This document shows positions 47,038-59,519 of a DNA stretch of 64,000 bases, piece by piece (positions within the stretch are counted from its first letter, which is position 1; every line of letters begins with the position of its first letter). The stretch spans positions 6,241,229 to 6,305,228 of the forward strand of contig JAMXBB010000010.1 in the NCBI GenBank assembly GCA_024138015.1, read 5' to 3'. The translations under genes were made by a program, and so were the position numbers. This DNA is from Lumnitzera littorea. Taxonomy: Eukaryota > Streptophyta > Magnoliopsida > Myrtales > Combretaceae. The notes beneath the pieces are model-generated. The model made no database searches and was not told the origin of the DNA. It worked only from the letters and a program-made list of their open reading frames with translations.

Positions 47038-47745
47038 ACTTTTATAGCAATCATCCAAATAGTCTCCATATTTCTCCTGGTGGAACAAAGTTTTCATATC
47101 ACTCATCTGAATTTCTATCCATATCTCTACCAATTATATACTATCAGGTCAATAAAATAGCATGCCCCACTTTTAATTCATTCATAGCAGCATATAATCC
47201 TTATGCCAATATAGCAAATAGATTGGATCTAAAACAATCAAAACTCATAAAACTAATCAAACAAACAAAAAAACAACCTAATGCATTGCTCACAGTCACA
47301 CACATACATACACAAACACCTAAACAAAGTTTCTTACCCTTCTATGATGTTTCTACTTGTTACCTCCACTATTATACACTATGAAGATAGCTCAATTAAA
47401 ACTACTATATTTTTCCCTTTTTTGATTTAGTTACAACAGCATATGATTAGCATGCTAATACAAGACATTGTAGCATAGAGAATGGAACTAGACAAATTTT
47501 ATCCCCCAATAAAGTTTTTCTCGATTTCTCATTAAGAATTAAGCTTTTCAAAATTTCAAATTCTTATTACACAATTTATGAAAAGGACATATAAAAAAGC
47601 GATTTTTTTTTTCCAAATTTAGTCCTTTAATGAATGCTTGGCACAAATTAACATTTTCTAACAAAGAAACCCTAACACATCCCACTCTCTCTCTTTCTCT
47701 CTCTCTCTCACACATACATTGATAAATTGACAAACAATAATCATA
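47038..47745. repeat. Duplicated HPPR intron, right part
   Basis: Continues the intron copy after the copia insertion, matching HPPR positions from about 37,475 to 38,150. Landmarks: AGCAATCATCCAAA, TAAAACTACTAT-like sequence and CCTTTAATGAATGC. The match reaches the CA/CT-repeat beside the HPPR exon 1 donor, perhaps a few bases into exon 1, and then stops. No usable coding exon remains. Confidence 0.85.
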
Positions 47746-48423
47746 GGTTGAGAATAATCCTCTTAAACTTTGATTTTGATATGCAAATATCCTCTACACT
47801 TATCAAAATGTGCTTTAAGACCCCATAAATTTTGACTATACTGTAACCTTTTTAAGTAAAAAAGGAAATATTATTTATCTTGCCAATTTATCAAAGTTAT
47901 AGGGGATTTAAAACTACACTTTAAAAGTTTATGGAGTTAATCTGCACATACGTTAAAGTTTAAAGAAGTTCTTTATAATTTCCCCTACAATTTATTAATG
48001 TTGAAGTCTTTTTTAGTATGGTCACTTTATGTACATGTTCTCTACTTAAAACCCCATTACGAAATGTAGACATCTTAGTTTCTAACTTTTTCAACTTTCG
48101 ATGTATACTTATTTTAAACCTACATCTAAAAATGCAAACATGAGGACCCAAATTTTCATATCGCACTTATCCCCTTTCATTTCTTCTAATCATTTTGAAA
48201 TTTTTGGTTCAAACCACAAACCAAACCCCTTTTTTTTAGGTTCAAAAAATTATAAATTGAACCATAAGATTAAGATAAAATTACGCAAAAAAAAAAAGAA
48301 AAAGAAAAAGAAACCGAATTATAACATTGGATTTGATTTATTTCAAAGGGACCATATTGAACCAAACCATGCCTATCTCTACTATTGTGTTGCTATTTTT
48401 GAGTATAATATGATGGAGACATA

Positions 48424-48810
48424 GGGGTGTAAATGAATTAATCAGTTCATAAACTATTTAAGTTCAGCTCGAGTTTTATTCAAATTTGATTTAGTGATAG
48501 CTGAATCAAGTTCGAGCTACTCGAGTAGTAAATTAAAGCTGGGCTTGAGCTTTGAAATATTAAACTCACTAGGCTCATAAGCTTAATCAAGTTTGGAATA
48601 ATTTTAATATATTTAAATATAGAGGAATCCGATATTAGTAAAGGAATATTTATAAAAAATTTAAGCTGAATCAAGTCATGCTCGAACTTGTCATATATAT
48701 TTTCAAATTGAACTTGAGTTTAAAATTTAAAAATCAATCAAACTCGAGTCTCGAGTTTTCAAGTCGGATTCAAATTTGAATTTAATAGTATATCAATTTG
48801 ACTCAATTTG
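48424..48810. mobile_element. MITE-like repeat (relative at 20,280)
   Basis: Begins TAGGGGTGTAAATGAATT, as do many plant hAT-like MITEs, and contains GAGCTACTCGAGTAG and CAAACTCGAGTCTCGAG motifs shared with 20,280-20,680. The right end is not defined. Confidence 0.42.
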
Positions 48811-49379
48811 ATTGCAACATTATGGAGACATGGTTTCATGATGTTTGTATTTTAAAATAAAATAATTCTAACTTATTCAACATGACGAAAAAAATAGAAA
48901 AAAATATTTTATTTCTTAATTGTATCATCATTTTTTTTATTTGGATTATAGATCTTTTTTTTTTCATTTTACATTTGAATACTCATTATTTGCAAACATT
49001 TATAAAAAATAATATTCTTATAATTTTATTATATCAATTAATTAGATTAATTACATGGACCAATCAAAGGTTATCCTGTATCATATACCAATAGTAGATT
49101 TGACGACGTAAAAGCATGATTTGTATGTAAACTTTCATAAACATTGAGGATTGGAATGGGAAAAAAAAAGAAAGGAAAAGCTTAGAACTCAAATGGAAGA
49201 ATAATAAAATATTTAAAATTAAAAATGCACTTTTCTTGAAATAAAATAATTTTATAACTTTATTTTTCACAACATGATTATAAAAATATATTGAGAATTA
49301 TTTTGTGTTTACTTTATGAGAAATTAGTATTATTCTCCTCTCTCTTTTTTTTTTTTTTTGGCCAATTACTTTACAACTT

Positions 49380-49450
49380 TAAGGGAGAGGATCGGAAATT
49401 GGTTCATCTGTTAAGATACTATCTGTTTATGTTACTAGACTACAACGACT
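49380..49450 (-). mobile_element. SINE-like fragment related to 11,518
   Basis: Shares GGGAGAGGATCG at the left and a TTATGTTACTAGACTACAA-type right part with the copy at 11,518-11,592, at the same spacing. A T run precedes it (about 49,347-49,360), which in minus sense would be the A tail. Confidence 0.38.
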
Positions 49451-50434
49451 TTAATAGTATTCTTCTCTAGTTTAGATTTCAAAAACTCTATGGTATATGA
49501 TATGAAGATGAATGATATGTTGTTGGGAAAATATTTAAAAACAAGAATTTGTATTTATATATAAGTACATAAACATGTAGTTTTAATACATTATATTGTA
49601 ATAGAAATTGGTCTCTAGTAGGAACTACTTGAATGTGAATTTGCAAAAGCAAACTATTCTACATCATCTATGTATATTCTTGCAATAAATGCTTCTTTTA
49701 TTTTTTTTTTACTAAAACTTGATTTAATGATTTTTTTTCCTTCTTAACTTGGCCTTTATTAAGAAATGGTTAGTTAATCATTTGAGAATGAGTCATTATT
49801 TTGAAGTTAATTGCAATAATATGAGATAAATTTGGATGAGAATACTAATTGTTTTATGTGACAACTTAAGCGCATCTACTAAATAATTTATACATCAAGG
49901 CATTTTAATGGTGCTATAGAGGAAAGGTATCAAACAAATAAAGGTTTGGTGGTGCCATTAGGAAATGTATAAAAAAAAATATCAAGTTGTCTAATTAGTG
50001 TTTGATTTAGTCCTTTGTCTTTCTTTTCTAGTTTGTTAAAGCAGTTCTCTTTGTTGTTTCTTTTTTTCTTTTTTTGTCAAGCAACAAAGTAGTTATCTTT
50101 GTTGGTTTGTTGTTGTTTTTCTCTTAACTTGTTCAATTATCCTATTTAGTTTTTGTTTTGTTAAGTTATTTTAGGGTCAAGAATTTATTAACTATTGATC
50201 TTGAATTTTTGGTTGTCTACATTAATATGAAGTATTAGGAATATATAGTGATTGACCAATAGCTATTGAGTTAATGAGGAGAGAACCTTATCCACTTATT
50301 ATTTTGATGTTAAATATTGGTACTTATGGATGGCTGAATTCTGGACAGGAGATTTAATTTGAAACTATATTATAGATCTATACTTACCAAAATTTGTAAT
50401 AACCAATTGGTTAGTATCACATTCTAAGTGCCTA

Positions 50435-52542
50435 TATTGTAACAGTCTTACTGTATATACCAATAGTTAATGATAATATAAAACCCATAGCTACCATTAC
50501 AACATTGATGTACATAAGGCTTCTGTAATGCTAGATAAGGATATTTTGGGGATTTCAAAAGTTTACTAAAACTCTACTCTTTAACTAACCACTAACTCTC
50601 TTAAACCTTAATCTTTTCCCAAAGTAACCTAACCCTCTCATTTTATGCAAAACACTAAATCGAACCCTTCTCCTTCTCCTCTTCTCTAAACTACCTCTAA
50701 AACTGTAGCTGTACAAGGCACTTAAGCCTCCATTTTCTTAAGGAAATTCATGCAAAACTAATCTTAAGGTAAAATTAAGTATCTAAACTTCATTTCTTAG
50801 CTTGTTTCCTTGAAAATCATCCATTCCAATAGGTTTTCTTAGCTAATCTCTTGAAATCTGAATTTGTGTTCTTGAGTTTTCAATGTAATCTTTTGGGTTT
50901 AGCTTGCTCTTAGATTCACAGCTTGTATTCTTACATTTTAAGTAAGTTTTCTTCATCTTTACTCTTGTTCTTTAGATTAAAGTTGGTTTCTTAAAGTTTG
51001 TTGGTAGATTTGAGGTTTAAGTTAGTGTTTGATTTGAAATTTGTAGTTTGGATGGTGTAAAAGTATGTTATATTAATGGGTTGATAGGAAATCGAGGTGT
51101 AATTGAAGTGGGTTTGAAGAAAAGTTTAGATTTAAGTTAGTTTGAGAATAGAATTCAAAACACTATTATTGTTTTGGTTCAAATTGTGCCTATGGTTAGA
51201 ACTATGGGCACGGTTATAACCAGTCTTCTAATCACAATAGGCTGGAAAGGACCAGCCAGCTGGTTGCCCTTGAACCATGTAGCTGGTTCATGCCAGAAGG
51301 TTGAACTAAGTTTTCTTCTATTCCTTGTTTTCAAACTAGTTTCTTTATATCATAACCTATTTTTTAAAGCATAATTTATCGTCTAAATTTTTTTTTGAAT
51401 ATCTTAATTATTATAACTCATTTATAAACATGCTTTACAAAGAATCACATTCTGTTTTGAAACTTCCTTTCTTAAACCTCCAAATCTTCATCCCAAGTGC
51501 TTTAATCATTCCCTTTCTAAGCCAAGAACTGATTTTACTTTCTTGTTTAGCTTTAGTTACCTTTAGAATTCTAGAATAAGATAGTAGTTTAGAGAGCCTT
51601 TAGAAGTTGTTATCCAAAGATGACTTAGGTTGTTTAAGATGTTTGAAGTAGATTATTTAGAATGGAAGATTAAGAAAAGTTTCTTGTTATAACTGTCGGA
51701 TTGTTAGATTCGGGTTCATGATTAACTTGAATTTTGTAATTGGTTCAAATATGACTTTCCAGGTATGTGGTACTTGTTTGTTTGGTTATGCTTACTGGAC
51801 TGGATAAGATCTAACTAGACTAATTTATATTTAGCTTGAATGAATGGTTTGCTAATTTTGCTTGAACAGCTCTTTCTAGGGGCTCACAATGGTGGCTCTT
51901 TAGAGGAACAACTGTTAATCATATACAGGGAATTCCTAGTGAACTTTCAAATGAGATGACGCAGCTAAAATTTTAAGTATTTTGGATCTGGACGTAAAAG
52001 ACTTAAAGGAAAATTTATATTTATACCCACCTATATATGTAGACAAAGATCAATATGTGGTGGGGTTGTGAGTACTTCTTTGTTAGTTGTTGGCTGAATT
52101 AAAATTAATTTACCGTTTACTTTATATTTGATATAATTTGCATTATTGTGCATGTGTGTGACTTGGTTTGGTTTTCATATATGCTTGTGCATCATGTACT
52201 GGGCTCTAGCTCATTCTTTTATTTTTATTTTTTTTAACTACAAATCGATTCGATAAATTTACAACAAGTATAGAGATTGCTATCATTGAGTTAAGAAATA
52301 GAGGCGGTTATTTCTGTATATTATAAAAGATCAAGATCTGGTTATTGAGTATATTTATAGTTGAAGTGACTCGCTTGTGAGTTACTCGAGTTGGTGTACT
52401 TAGATAATTGTTGTTTTATATTTGATAAGCAATTGTTACAAGAGGTTGTGAAGATTTTAGTTAGTTTTAGAGTCTTAACGTATCATTAAAAAACTAGGGA
52501 CACGTGATAGGTTATAACATCTTTAGGGTCCGAGACGTTATA
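50435..52542 (+). repeat. Possible solo LTR of a Ty3/gypsy chromovirus-type element
   Basis: The block starts TATTGTAACAG and ends CGAGACGTTATA, which resembles the TGTAAC...GTTACA ends of plant Del/Tekay-type LTRs. The pentamer GCCTA lies on both sides (50,430-50,434 and 52,543-52,547), as expected of a 5-bp target duplication, although that places three extra bases before TGTAAC. No coding domain is inside. A 66-codon open frame (51,174-51,374) has no recognised motif. Confidence 0.42.
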
Positions 52543-52559
52543 GCCTAACATTCAAGTTA

Positions 52560-54300
52560 ATAGCATTTAGTAGTAGCGAAGTATGTATACCAATAACTCT
52601 GAAGAACAATGCTTTCTTTATCTTAAAGTCCCTCTTTTAGTTGCTTAGTAAAATGGTTTGTCAGTTTCTATTAATTGAACCTCACTCATTTTTCCTATTT
52701 GAAGCTTTTGTAGAGTTAACCTACAAAAGAATAACTATGGAAGTGTGAGCGAAACCATGTGCCTAATAAGTGACAAGAGATAAGCGTCATACGTAAACAA
52801 GCAAGGTAAGGCAAGTCAAGTCAAGTTCAGTCAGTCCTTTTAGAGTGTAATGCAACAGTTAAAGTGCCATTTACATAATGTTGACCTATACATCATGAGA
52901 CTAGAGAAATTAACTTTACTCTAGTTAGGGTTTTAACTCTAAACAATGACCTCATTTCTTATCACTTAGTTCTACAAGGTTGAAGAGAAGAAAGTCACAA
53001 CATTTTCTCATTGTACGAGTAGTGTTGGTGGGAATCATGCAATAATGCAGGATATAATGTATGTACCAATTATTAAGGTCAAATATAACATTATTTAATT
53101 TTAAAATGTGGTCAAACAGTATAATCATCTTCAAGCATGATATTATATGCATAAGCAAAGAACATTAAGTAGGTAGGCTTAGCTAATACAATCATTAAAT
53201 CCACATACTTAGCATGCACATAGTCAGCTAATTACAATTACAAGCACAAGCATGTAACAACTTATATCCCCTTGTTAACTCAACTAAGACTACCGTGAGG
53301 TAGGCTACTTACTTGGATTGCGCGTGCTTAAAATTCCTAGATTTTGTATAGAAAATCCTAAAAATGAGCCTTTAGTTAGTCAACTTTTTAAAGTAGGATA
53401 AATTGGGAATAAGTTTCATAGTAATGCAACTAGATAATAATGCTTTGATTTGATCCCAATGGTTTATATAGTTTATTATTTATTCTCATTAAAAGTAAAA
53501 TAAGATGATTGTTTATATTTATTTACATGAAGTTATTTAGGAAAAGTAATAGATTTGTTAAAGGGAATGTGATTGGTAGTTATGCATAAAGGTTGGGAGC
53601 ATAGTATAATATAACTAATACTGGAAAAAGCTAAAATATAAAGTAATTGGACCAAAATTAATATAAATGATAAAGTAACACTATAAAAATTCTTAAAATG
53701 AAAGAAATTCGATAATAACTATTATTATGAAATTTTAGTATATTATAATATTGGTTGTAAATTATATATTTAAATGAAAATTCAACAAGAAAATTAGAAA
53801 ATATTTTAATACTTGTTAAACATTATACTTAAAAATCACATTGGATATAATAAACTATGATAAAAAGTTTGGGAATTTTAGCAATTTACTAGATAGGATT
53901 TTATGATTTTTGTTTAAAATAAGTATTTTTTAACAAAATGGGTAGAAACTTGCAAAAATTAAAAAAAAAAAAACATGTTAAATTAATTCTAGAAAATTAT
54001 CACAAGAACATATGATTATAGAATACTTATAGGGAAAAGGATTCTATGAAATAACATAAATTGGAGGCTTTAAAATTATCAAAACTAGAACCAACAAATC
54101 AATAAAAACCACCACCTATTGGTGGCCACCACCATTACAACCTTGTCTAACCTTTAGGATGAATATGGGGGAGCTTCATAAATTTTTCTCCAAATTTTAA
54201 AGGCTTGGTTTGAGTGGTGTAAATTTTTGAAGTTAGCAAAGGGGTATTTATAGTTTTCAAAAATTAATATTGAATTGTATGCATTGTTAAAAACTATGGA
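52560..54300 (-). repeat. LTR-like repeat, copy C, in reverse orientation
   Basis: Read on the minus strand it has the same order of landmarks as copies A and B: a TATA box CTATAAATACCCC (54,241-54,253), a GGTGG/CCACC stretch about 120 bases later (54,108-54,133), an AATCCAAGTAAGT motif, then GACTATGTGCATGC, then CTAAGTGATAAG near 52,965. The match is looser than between A and B. No coding domain. Confidence 0.45.
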
Positions 54301-54344
54301 AAATTAGGCACACTTTTCTTATATTGTTACACGTCTCCCATTAT

Positions 54345-54575
54345 AGTTTCACAATTTTTGGACAAGTGTACAAATTTTAGTGAATTTTTGAAGAAGTTAC
54401 CTACATATTTTAATAATTTTCTAATAAGTATAAATTCATATAAAAATTAGCACATGTTTCGGACCTTAAGACATATGTCCGACTAATTTTTGAACATGTT
54501 TTGCCACTTGTATAATTTTTGGTGAATTCTTGAAGAAGTTATCGACATGTTTTAATAATTTTTATGATATTTCCA
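54345..54575. repeat. Imperfect tandem repeat, about 150-bp period
   Basis: A segment containing GAAGAAGTTACC(or ATCG)ACAT followed by TTTTAATAATTTT occurs at about 54,389 and again at about 54,530, each preceded by ACTTGTATAATTTT- or AAGTGTACAAATTTT-type sequence. Two units are seen. Confidence 0.5.
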
Positions 54576-54579
54576 AATT

Positions 54580-57500
54580 TTATAAATTTTTATTTACTTT
54601 CCTTACAAGTTGTTGGATATTTTTATGACATGTCATTAGTTTTTTTTTTTTTTGACATTTTTAGAGTTAAGTCGATATTTCTTGAGTATTTTATGATATT
54701 TTATAAAGTATTTTTATCATATTTTAACTTTTTACTGAATTATTTTATTATTTAATTTACTTTTATCAATGTATCCATTATTTTCATTTGGAGACATGTT
54801 ATGATGATGTCTTATATGTAAGAGGCACAGTTAATTATCATACTTTTACCTTTATTTATTATTTAAATACCTTACTTTATTACTAGTTTTTTTTTTACTA
54901 TTCTATTTTACTTTTTACTACCTTCTTTTGCTTCAAGGGCAAAGTGGTATTTCTCTCACTTTTTGTCATCTTTAATCCTCGAAAGATGCTTTATAATTAA
55001 TATCTTGACTTTTATCTTATAATAACTAATACTTTTTACTATTTGTTAATAATTTTTACTTTTTATAACTTATTATATATATAAGGTTATAACATTAAGT
55101 TTAACTTTTTTTTACTAAGTAATTATTAAGTTAATTTTTCTTGGTCTCCTAAGTTTTCTTCTTTTACTAATATGATTTTTGCTATTAGTTTTAGTATTTG
55201 ATACTGTTGTCAACTTTGTAGACCTTAATTCTATTGATGGGTAAGTGTTCTTAATCAATTCTCATATTTTAGGGTTATTTAGGCCTATAGGGTTCGTAAT
55301 TGAATTCGTCTTAGGTCATTAACAACCTAGGGTTTAGAATTTGTATCCTTCTATTTGCTTAAACAAGTTAGCTAGTCTTATAGTTAGCTTTGCAAAGGTG
55401 ATTAAGAGAGCTATTAATGTTAGTTAGGAAAACTTATGCTAACACTTGCTACCCTTATAGAATGATCAACTAAGTAGAAACGCTTTGTACTATTTAGAAA
55501 AATCTCTAATAAACTTCGAGAGAATAGCTAAAATTGAAAGATGGAAGAAAATTGCAAAAAGATGAAATCAATGGTGAAAAACATGATTTGATCTTCAATA
55601 AGATGTTGAAGCTTGGGAAGATGCTAAGAAGGAAAAATAGGATGAAAGTGCGTAAAGAACAAAAGGAAGAATAAGATCAAAAGTATAAAAATAAATAAAT
55701 CGAGTGGAAAATAGGCTACACAAAATTTGTAATGAAGCTTGATGAAAGCAGTACATTCATGGGCAAGTGGTGTTAAGTATTAGTAAATGGAGTAAGAACA
55801 AGAAAGCATATTCAAAACCCTTTTTCTCTAAGAATGACTTAGTAAAAAAAGAGAAAAATAAAGAACATGAGGAGAAATTGAGCAAAAACCTCGTTTTCTA
55901 AGTGTTAGTGAATGGCTCTTATAGAGAGAGGGGATAAAGATGATTCTTTAACCCATCTTTTGGAGATTGAGAGATTGAAGGGGCATTGGATTCTAGAATC
56001 AACTCAAAATTTTAAAGAAGTAGTGAGTTGAGAGAGAATGAGCTAATTTGGGAGTGGTTAGTATATTATCGAGTTTTTGAGCTAATACTAATCATAAAAA
56101 TCTCTTTTGGAGAAAAATTAAAATTTGAAAATATATTGAAGAGTCAGGTTTTAGTTAAAAAGAAATAAATTGCATTACATGATTTCTATTTCCCCTATAT
56201 ATTTATGTAGGGATGGAACACACCCCCTTTGGACCTTAGTAGATTAGTTGAAAATAGAGCTAAAGACTTTAAACATACTTTTTGGTAGAAGGCAACCTAT
56301 AATTTAATTATTATGTTTGTTCTATGTTTTTGTTAGTTTTAGGGTTCCTTAGACCTCTCTAATGTTTATAGGTCAAACAAATTGGGCATAATGAAGATTA
56401 TTGACTTTTTGGCTAACATATATATATATATATATATCACAAGAAATAAGAGCCAGAAGAAATAATATGATAAAGAGCATCATTTTGACATTTTTTTTCT
56501 TTTTCTAATCAATTTGAGATATGTGCTAAAAGTTAATTCAAGAGAAAATGGTAAATCATTTGTTTGTTTTCATATTAATTTAATAAGTATGATGCATGTA
56601 ATTTAAAGGTTAGTGATGCAAAATGCTAACTTTTGTGTATTTAGAGATGGTAGTTAAGAAAACTAAATAAGCAAGCATAATTATCTTCCCCTTATTTGGT
56701 TTTTCTTTGAGAAAAGAGTTAGATAACACCATGAAAATCAACCTTTAACTATATTTGGTACATGAAAATGTTGGAAGTTGATCTTTTCAGTTGTGTATGT
56801 TTACAAATTACAACCCCATATGAGTAAAGATATCTAATATATCTTTTTAATTTTTCCTTTTCTGACAATTAGTGAAGTATGAGTAGTAGGATGAAAACCA
56901 AAGACCAAAAAAAAAAAAAAAAAAAACAAAAACAAAAACAAAAACATAATAAAAGAAATAAAAAGAATTAAAGGGGATATTATTTTACATTATGAGCTCT
57001 CAGCCTTTTACTTTACTTTTTGTAACACTTTTTATCACTATTAGATAGCTTAATCTTTAAGTTGATAGATTTTCCTTAAATTAATGTATTTTAGCAACTT
57101 TAATCTTCATTTAGCACATTTGTGCATATTAATGTTGTCCTTCAACATTAAAATTATTTGAATGTTTAGTTATTGGATGGTTTGCATGTCTTGTTAGCTC
57201 TTCTTGTTGTTCAAATTATATTATATGTAACTAAGTAGTTTTAGGGACATATCATATAGAGTAATGTCAAAAACTCGAAAAGCTAATGATTTGGTTAAAC
57301 GGATTATTAGCGATATTTACAATAAATCTTTAGCTGATTATTAGCGATATTTACAATGGCAATTTAGTGTTTTCAAGCTAGTTTTGGTCACCTTTGATAA
57401 ATTTGGATGGGAATACCAAATTATTTTATGCAATCTTTTAGTTCTTAGAATCTTTATAATCAGGGATGGATCTAGGATCATATAATTGAGAGGGTCGAAC

Positions 57501-58104
57501 TTACAATAATTAAGTCAATGTTAGAATTATTTATAGAAAAATATTTACTTATTATCCTAATTAGATTACATCTTTTATATGTAAAATGATCTTATTAATG
57601 ATTTGACCTACAATAATTCCTAAAACTTAATATAATGGGAAAATTCATTTAAAAAATGACTAAGAGTAATCAATGCATTTCATAAGAAGTTAAAAAAACT
57701 AAATTTTTACCTTTTTTATTATGCATATATGTTAAATGAAAATTAACTATTAATTTAGAAAAAAAATATATTAATATATACAACTTGTGTAAGTTTTGTT
57801 TTTAATAAAAATAGATAAAAAATAATTGAATAAGAAATTACAAATAAGGTAAAAAGAGCAACTTAACATAGATATAAGTATTGTATTATTTCTTTTCATG
57901 ACAACTTTGTATGATTGTTATATTAGCAATCTAAACAAAAAAGAATATCATTTTGAATATAAATTATTAGGTAATCAATTATTCAATAATTCACATTCAT
58001 TTTTGCAGCATCAATTATAAAAAGAAAAAATTATTAAATCAAGTCATGTAATTGATATTGTTTATTAATATTTTATATGATAAGACTAGCATCACACTCT
58101 AAAG
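54580..58104. other. Intergenic region, no gene seen
   Basis: AT-rich, with a poly(A)/AAAAC tract at about 56,908-56,944 like the one before the dynein light chain gene, and an AT dinucleotide tract near 56,422. A 20-base element, ATTATTAGCGATATTTACAA, occurs twice 37 bases apart (about 57,302 and 57,339). The purine-rich 55,540-56,050 part has no long frame. Confidence 0.55.
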
Positions 58105-59445
58105 AAGCGGAGTCATAACAGCCCCTGTCATGTGAACTATTTTAAGATAGAAATTAACTTTATAACTATTATCTTAAATCTAGTTTACATAAAGCGAACT
58201 CAACTCAACTACTTTGAAGTATCCAATTTCGTACCTGCCTATTATAAACCTGTGGTATAATTTTTAAAAATTGATTGTTAAAACAAATTTGTAGTGAAAT
58301 CCTTCCAAAAAAATTAATTTTTGTTAGCAATACTCGACAAAAGTTTCAAAATTTACAAGTATTTACAAAATTATATTCGCATAAAAAGAAAAAAAACAAG
58401 TTCAAGAGGAAGATTGTAAGAGTTTATAAGTTTACAATATTTAATACATTCATCAATAGTGGAAAACTAAAGAGCTACCTAAGAAAGATTCTAGTAGTTT
58501 TCTTAAAAGTTAGTAAAATCAACAGTTAAAACGAAAGTTTAGCCAATTCTTCTTGATCTTCACCTCCTGACCCCATTTCCTAATCTTCTAGTATTAGGTG
58601 GTATGCTTATAACTCTACCTTGAAATTGTAAAACAACTATAGAGATTGAGCAACAACTTACTCAGTAAGTGGGATGGAGATAAAAGTACGTAATCAGCAT
58701 ATCATAAATAGGGTTTTTAATTAAGTTAGTTAAATGGAGTGTATGTACAAACAAATGTCACCACATGACATTATTCGGTCCACATAAGATTAGGGAAATT
58801 TTGCCTACTCTATTTTGAGTTGAGAGGTTAGATGTCATGCACTCACAAATTGTAGCTAAACTTGGGTTTATGAAGTAAAGAACATCCTTTGCCTAAGACT
58901 ATCTTCGAATTACAGTCCCTAACCTTGTTACACCCCTTTTTACCATCACTTAGTTTGGCTAAGGATGAGGAAAAAGACCATTTCAGCTATCATCATTGAA
59001 GAATCCGTGTTTAGCTTAATAACTATAGTTATTTTCCTAGTGGGTTGTAATGCATGTCAAGTTTGTCAAGTTAGAAGTTAAGTTGAGTTTAAGTTAGTTC
59101 ATTTTAGGCTGATCAACTAATTCCAGCGATCTAAACAAAACAGTATTCATAAGATAACTACAGTAGGGAGCTCAACTCCCATAACGGTAATAAGGCAATA
59201 CTTAAGCACATGCATAGGATACGCATAAATAACTAAATTATAATCACAAACCAAAAACATATCCAAGCCTCCAAGTATTATAAAATAATACTCCAAAAAT
59301 ACTGCGAAGTATTGCTCCCACTTATCCTAGTATTAACGCTTAATATCTTTGTATTATTGCTCTAGTCTTCTTCAATTACCCTGTAAGCCTTAAAGCCAAG
59401 CCAAGCCAAGCCAAGTAACCATAGGTCTGAGCTTAAAACCCAAAG
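58105..59445 (-). repeat. LTR-like repeat, copy D, in reverse orientation
   Basis: On the minus strand it matches the 3' half of copy B in order: GCATGTGCTTAAG, GACATGCATTACAACCC, a TTTTTCCTCATCC stretch, AACTAAGTGATGG, and TTCGAAGATAGTC. It ends near CAGGGGCTGTTATGA, comparable to the GGGATTGTTATA end of copy A. The promoter half (TATA box and CCACC stretch) is missing at the 59.4-kb side. Confidence 0.55.
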
Positions 59446-59447
59446 TT

Positions 59448-59518
59448 TAGGAGACTATAAAATGACCTTGTAAACTTAAATTTAAGAAAATAAGTAGTAA
59501 AATAGGAGACTATAAAAT
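59448..59518. repeat. 16-bp direct repeat at the junction of copies D and B
   Basis: TAGGAGACTATAAAAT occurs at 59,448-59,463 and again at 59,503-59,518, 55 bases apart, just between the inverted copies D and B. It may mark a rearrangement or nested-insertion edge. Confidence 0.85.
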
Positions 59519-59519
59519 T

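Larger units (their letters stand above)
47746..50434. other. Intergenic region with MITE-like and SINE-like remnants
   Basis: No gene seen. Contains the TAGGGGTGTAAATGAA-type repeat at 48,424-48,810 and a SINE-like piece near 49,384 (separate entries). The rest is AT-rich with poly(A) and poly(T) runs. Confidence 0.55.

Noticed and set aside
55540..56050. Purine-rich segment as a decayed coding exon
   Set aside because: No frame stays open long enough and no motif could be read.
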